Position numbers and translations under genes: made by a program. Source: Anaerolineales bacterium UBA3071 (GTDB taxonomy: Bacteria > Chloroflexota > Anaerolineae > UBA3071). Taken from it: DNA of 14,840 nucleotides. This document shows, piece after piece, positions 14,059-14,840 of this stretch. The DNA is taken from assembly GCA_002366755.1 (NCBI GenBank), contig DFBV01000255.1, positions 1 through 14,840 on the forward strand, given 5' to 3'. The notes under the pieces were generated by a model. That model was not told the DNA's origin and made no database searches. It worked only from the letters and a program-made list of their open reading frames with translations. Position 1 is the stretch's first letter, and every line of letters starts with the position of its first letter.

Positions 14059-14840
14059 GTGGTAACAGAAGTCATCTTGCCTAAACTGGGGCAGACGATG
14101 GAAGAGGGCGCCATCATCGAATGGCTGAAGCACGAGGGAGATCGAGTCAAGCGGGGCGAACTGCTGTTCACGGTGGAATCGGACAAGGCCACGCTGGAGG
14201 TGGAGGCGACGGCGCGAGGCTTCCTGCGCAAGATTCTGGTGCCCGCGGGCGAGACAGTGCCGGTGCTCACCCCGGTGGCGCTGATGACCAAGACCCTCGA
14301 CGAGGATATCTCGACGTACAAGCCGGGGTTGCAGGTTTCAGGTTCCACGTTTCAGGTTGCTGAGGCGAAAGCAGCCACGCCTCCCGGACCTGAAACCTCG
14401 AAACCCGAACCTGGCCGTGTCTTCGCTTCGCCGCGAGCGCGGAAGCTGGCGCGGGAGAAAGGGGTGGACCTGGCGCTGCTGACCGACAGCGGCCCCAATG
14501 GCCGCATCGTCGAGCGAGATGTGGTGGCCTATCTGGAGGCGGCACCAAAAGTTACGCCCGTGGCGCGGCGGCTGGCTGAGCAAGCAGGGCTCGACCTGCG
14601 CACGGTGACCGGCACTGGAGCCGGTGGTCGGATCACCAGAGGGGACGTGGAGCAAGCGGTGGAGCAGTTACGAGTTACGAGTTACGAGTTACGAGTTCCT
14701 GAAGCCATGACGCTTGCGCGCCCCGAATCTGAGACGTTGACACCGTTGACTGGCGTACGAGCGGTTATCGCCCGGCGCATGGCGAAGAGCCACCAGACCA
14801 CCGCGCCGGTCACGCTGACCACCGAGGCGGACGCCACCGA
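14059..14840 (+). CDS. 2-oxo acid dehydrogenase E2 (lipoamide acyltransferase), 5' part
   Basis: The acyltransferase core of a pyruvate/acetoin/branched-chain-type dehydrogenase complex, moving acyl groups from lipoyl-lysine to CoA. It runs open to the window edge (260 codons). The lipoyl domain (1-80) carries K43 in VESDKATLEVEA as the lipoylation site. A linker (about 87-120) is followed by two peripheral-subunit-binding domains, FASPRARKLAREKGVDLALL (about 121-160) and TPVARRLAEQAGLDLRTV (about 165-203). Then a second linker and the start of the catalytic domain TGVRAVIARRMAKSH. The GTG at 14059 is chosen because the lipoyl domain begins there, the nearest in-frame stop is at 14002-14004, and no in-frame ATG precedes; GTGGAG at 14046-14051 may serve as ribosome binding site. 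E1 genes are not upstream; an IS remnant lies there instead. The substrate cannot be told. Confidence 0.9.
   Translation, partial: MVTEVILPKLGQTMEEGAIIEWLKHEGDRVKRGELLFTVESDKATLEVEATARGFLRKILVPAGETVPVLTPVALMTKTLDEDISTYKPGLQVSGSTFQVAEAKAATPPGPETSKPEPGRVFASPRARKLAREKGVDLALLTDSGPNGRIVERDVVAYLEAAPKVTPVARRLAEQAGLDLRTVTGTGAGGRITRGDVEQAVEQLRVTSYELRVPEAMTLARPESETLTPLTGVRAVIARRMAKSHQTTAPVTLTTEADAT
14333..14414 (+). repeat. Converging heptamer arrays in the first E2 linker
   Basis: Left arm: AGGTTTC, AGGTTCC, ACGTTTC, AGGTTGC (14333-14360). Right arm, read on the other strand: AGGTTCG, GGTTTCG, AGGTTTC, AGGTCC (14387-14413). AGGTTTCAGGT (14333-14343) and ACCTGAAACCT (14388-14398) are an exact 11-base inverted pair. 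The frame stays open and encodes the flexible linker between lipoyl and binding domains. Confidence 0.75.
14666..14697 (+). repeat. Tandem heptamer AGTTACG in the second E2 linker
   Basis: Four perfect copies of AGTTACG (14666-14693) plus a partial AGTT lie between the second binding domain and the catalytic domain. Because 7 is not a multiple of 3, the peptide repeats every 7 residues (LRVTSYELRV). Loss or gain of one unit would shift the frame. Confidence 0.85.

Noticed and set aside
14034..14084. ATG 14034 as start of the E2 gene
   Set aside because: It is in another frame and meets a stop after 16 codons; the lipoyl domain requires the frame of GTG 14059.
14666..14697. CRISPR-like array
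   Set aside because: Units are 7 bases, contiguous and without spacers, and they lie inside an open E2 reading frame.

Overview
The window is a GC-rich bacterial chromosome segment. Nearly every real gene is on the plus strand. The mix of genes suggests an uncultured Chloroflexota (Anaerolineae-like) bacterium: a PheS with a four-cysteine cluster, four-helix-bundle gene debris, heptamer-type short repeats inside genes, an IS630 remnant and lipoproteins of a Gram-positive-like or monoderm type. This assignment is an inference from gene content and style, not a proof.

Layout. A hairpin terminator (12-41) precedes pheS (127-1149) and pheT (1426-3966), the two subunits of phenylalanyl-tRNA synthetase. 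A broken four-helix-bundle ORF flanked by octamer arrays lies between them. After pheT comes a terminator-promoter module and an AlbA_2/Schlafen-type ATPase-domain protein (4128-5861). A second, 93.5% identical copy of the last 153 bases of pheT follows, with a second terminator-promoter module, then a class V aminotransferase / cysteine-desulfurase-like gene (6216-7643), a BaiN-family flavoprotein (7712-8965) and an M1-type metallopeptidase lipoprotein (9159-10679). Around the peptidase lie fragments of at least three dead genes: a hydrolase tail, a lipoprotein head and a polysaccharide-deacetylase tail. A third terminator-promoter module then drives a type II restriction-modification pair: a DNA methyltransferase and a TdeIII-family endonuclease with overlapping stop and start codons. 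The window ends with a truncated, frameshifted IS630 transposase and the 5' part of a 2-oxo acid dehydrogenase E2 gene (14059 to the edge), which starts with GTG.

How it fits together. PheS/PheT and the E2 are core metabolism. The stretch from about 3967 to 14004 behaves as an accessory region: two defence-like loci (AlbA_2 protein, restriction-modification), IS debris and gene fragments. The strongest structural signal is that the AlbA_2 gene sits between two direct repeats made of the pheT 3' end plus a terminator-promoter module. This is the arrangement expected if a cassette inserted at the pheT 3' end and brought its own replacement end. The same kind of module (hairpin, then TTGCAY-17 bp-TGGTATACT) stands before the restriction-modification operon.

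A second theme is short degenerate 7-9 bp units arranged as converging inverted arrays. They occur in the pheS-pheT spacer, inside the PheT B5 domain and in the E2 linker; a direct heptamer array occurs in a later E2 linker. Those inside genes keep the reading frame open.
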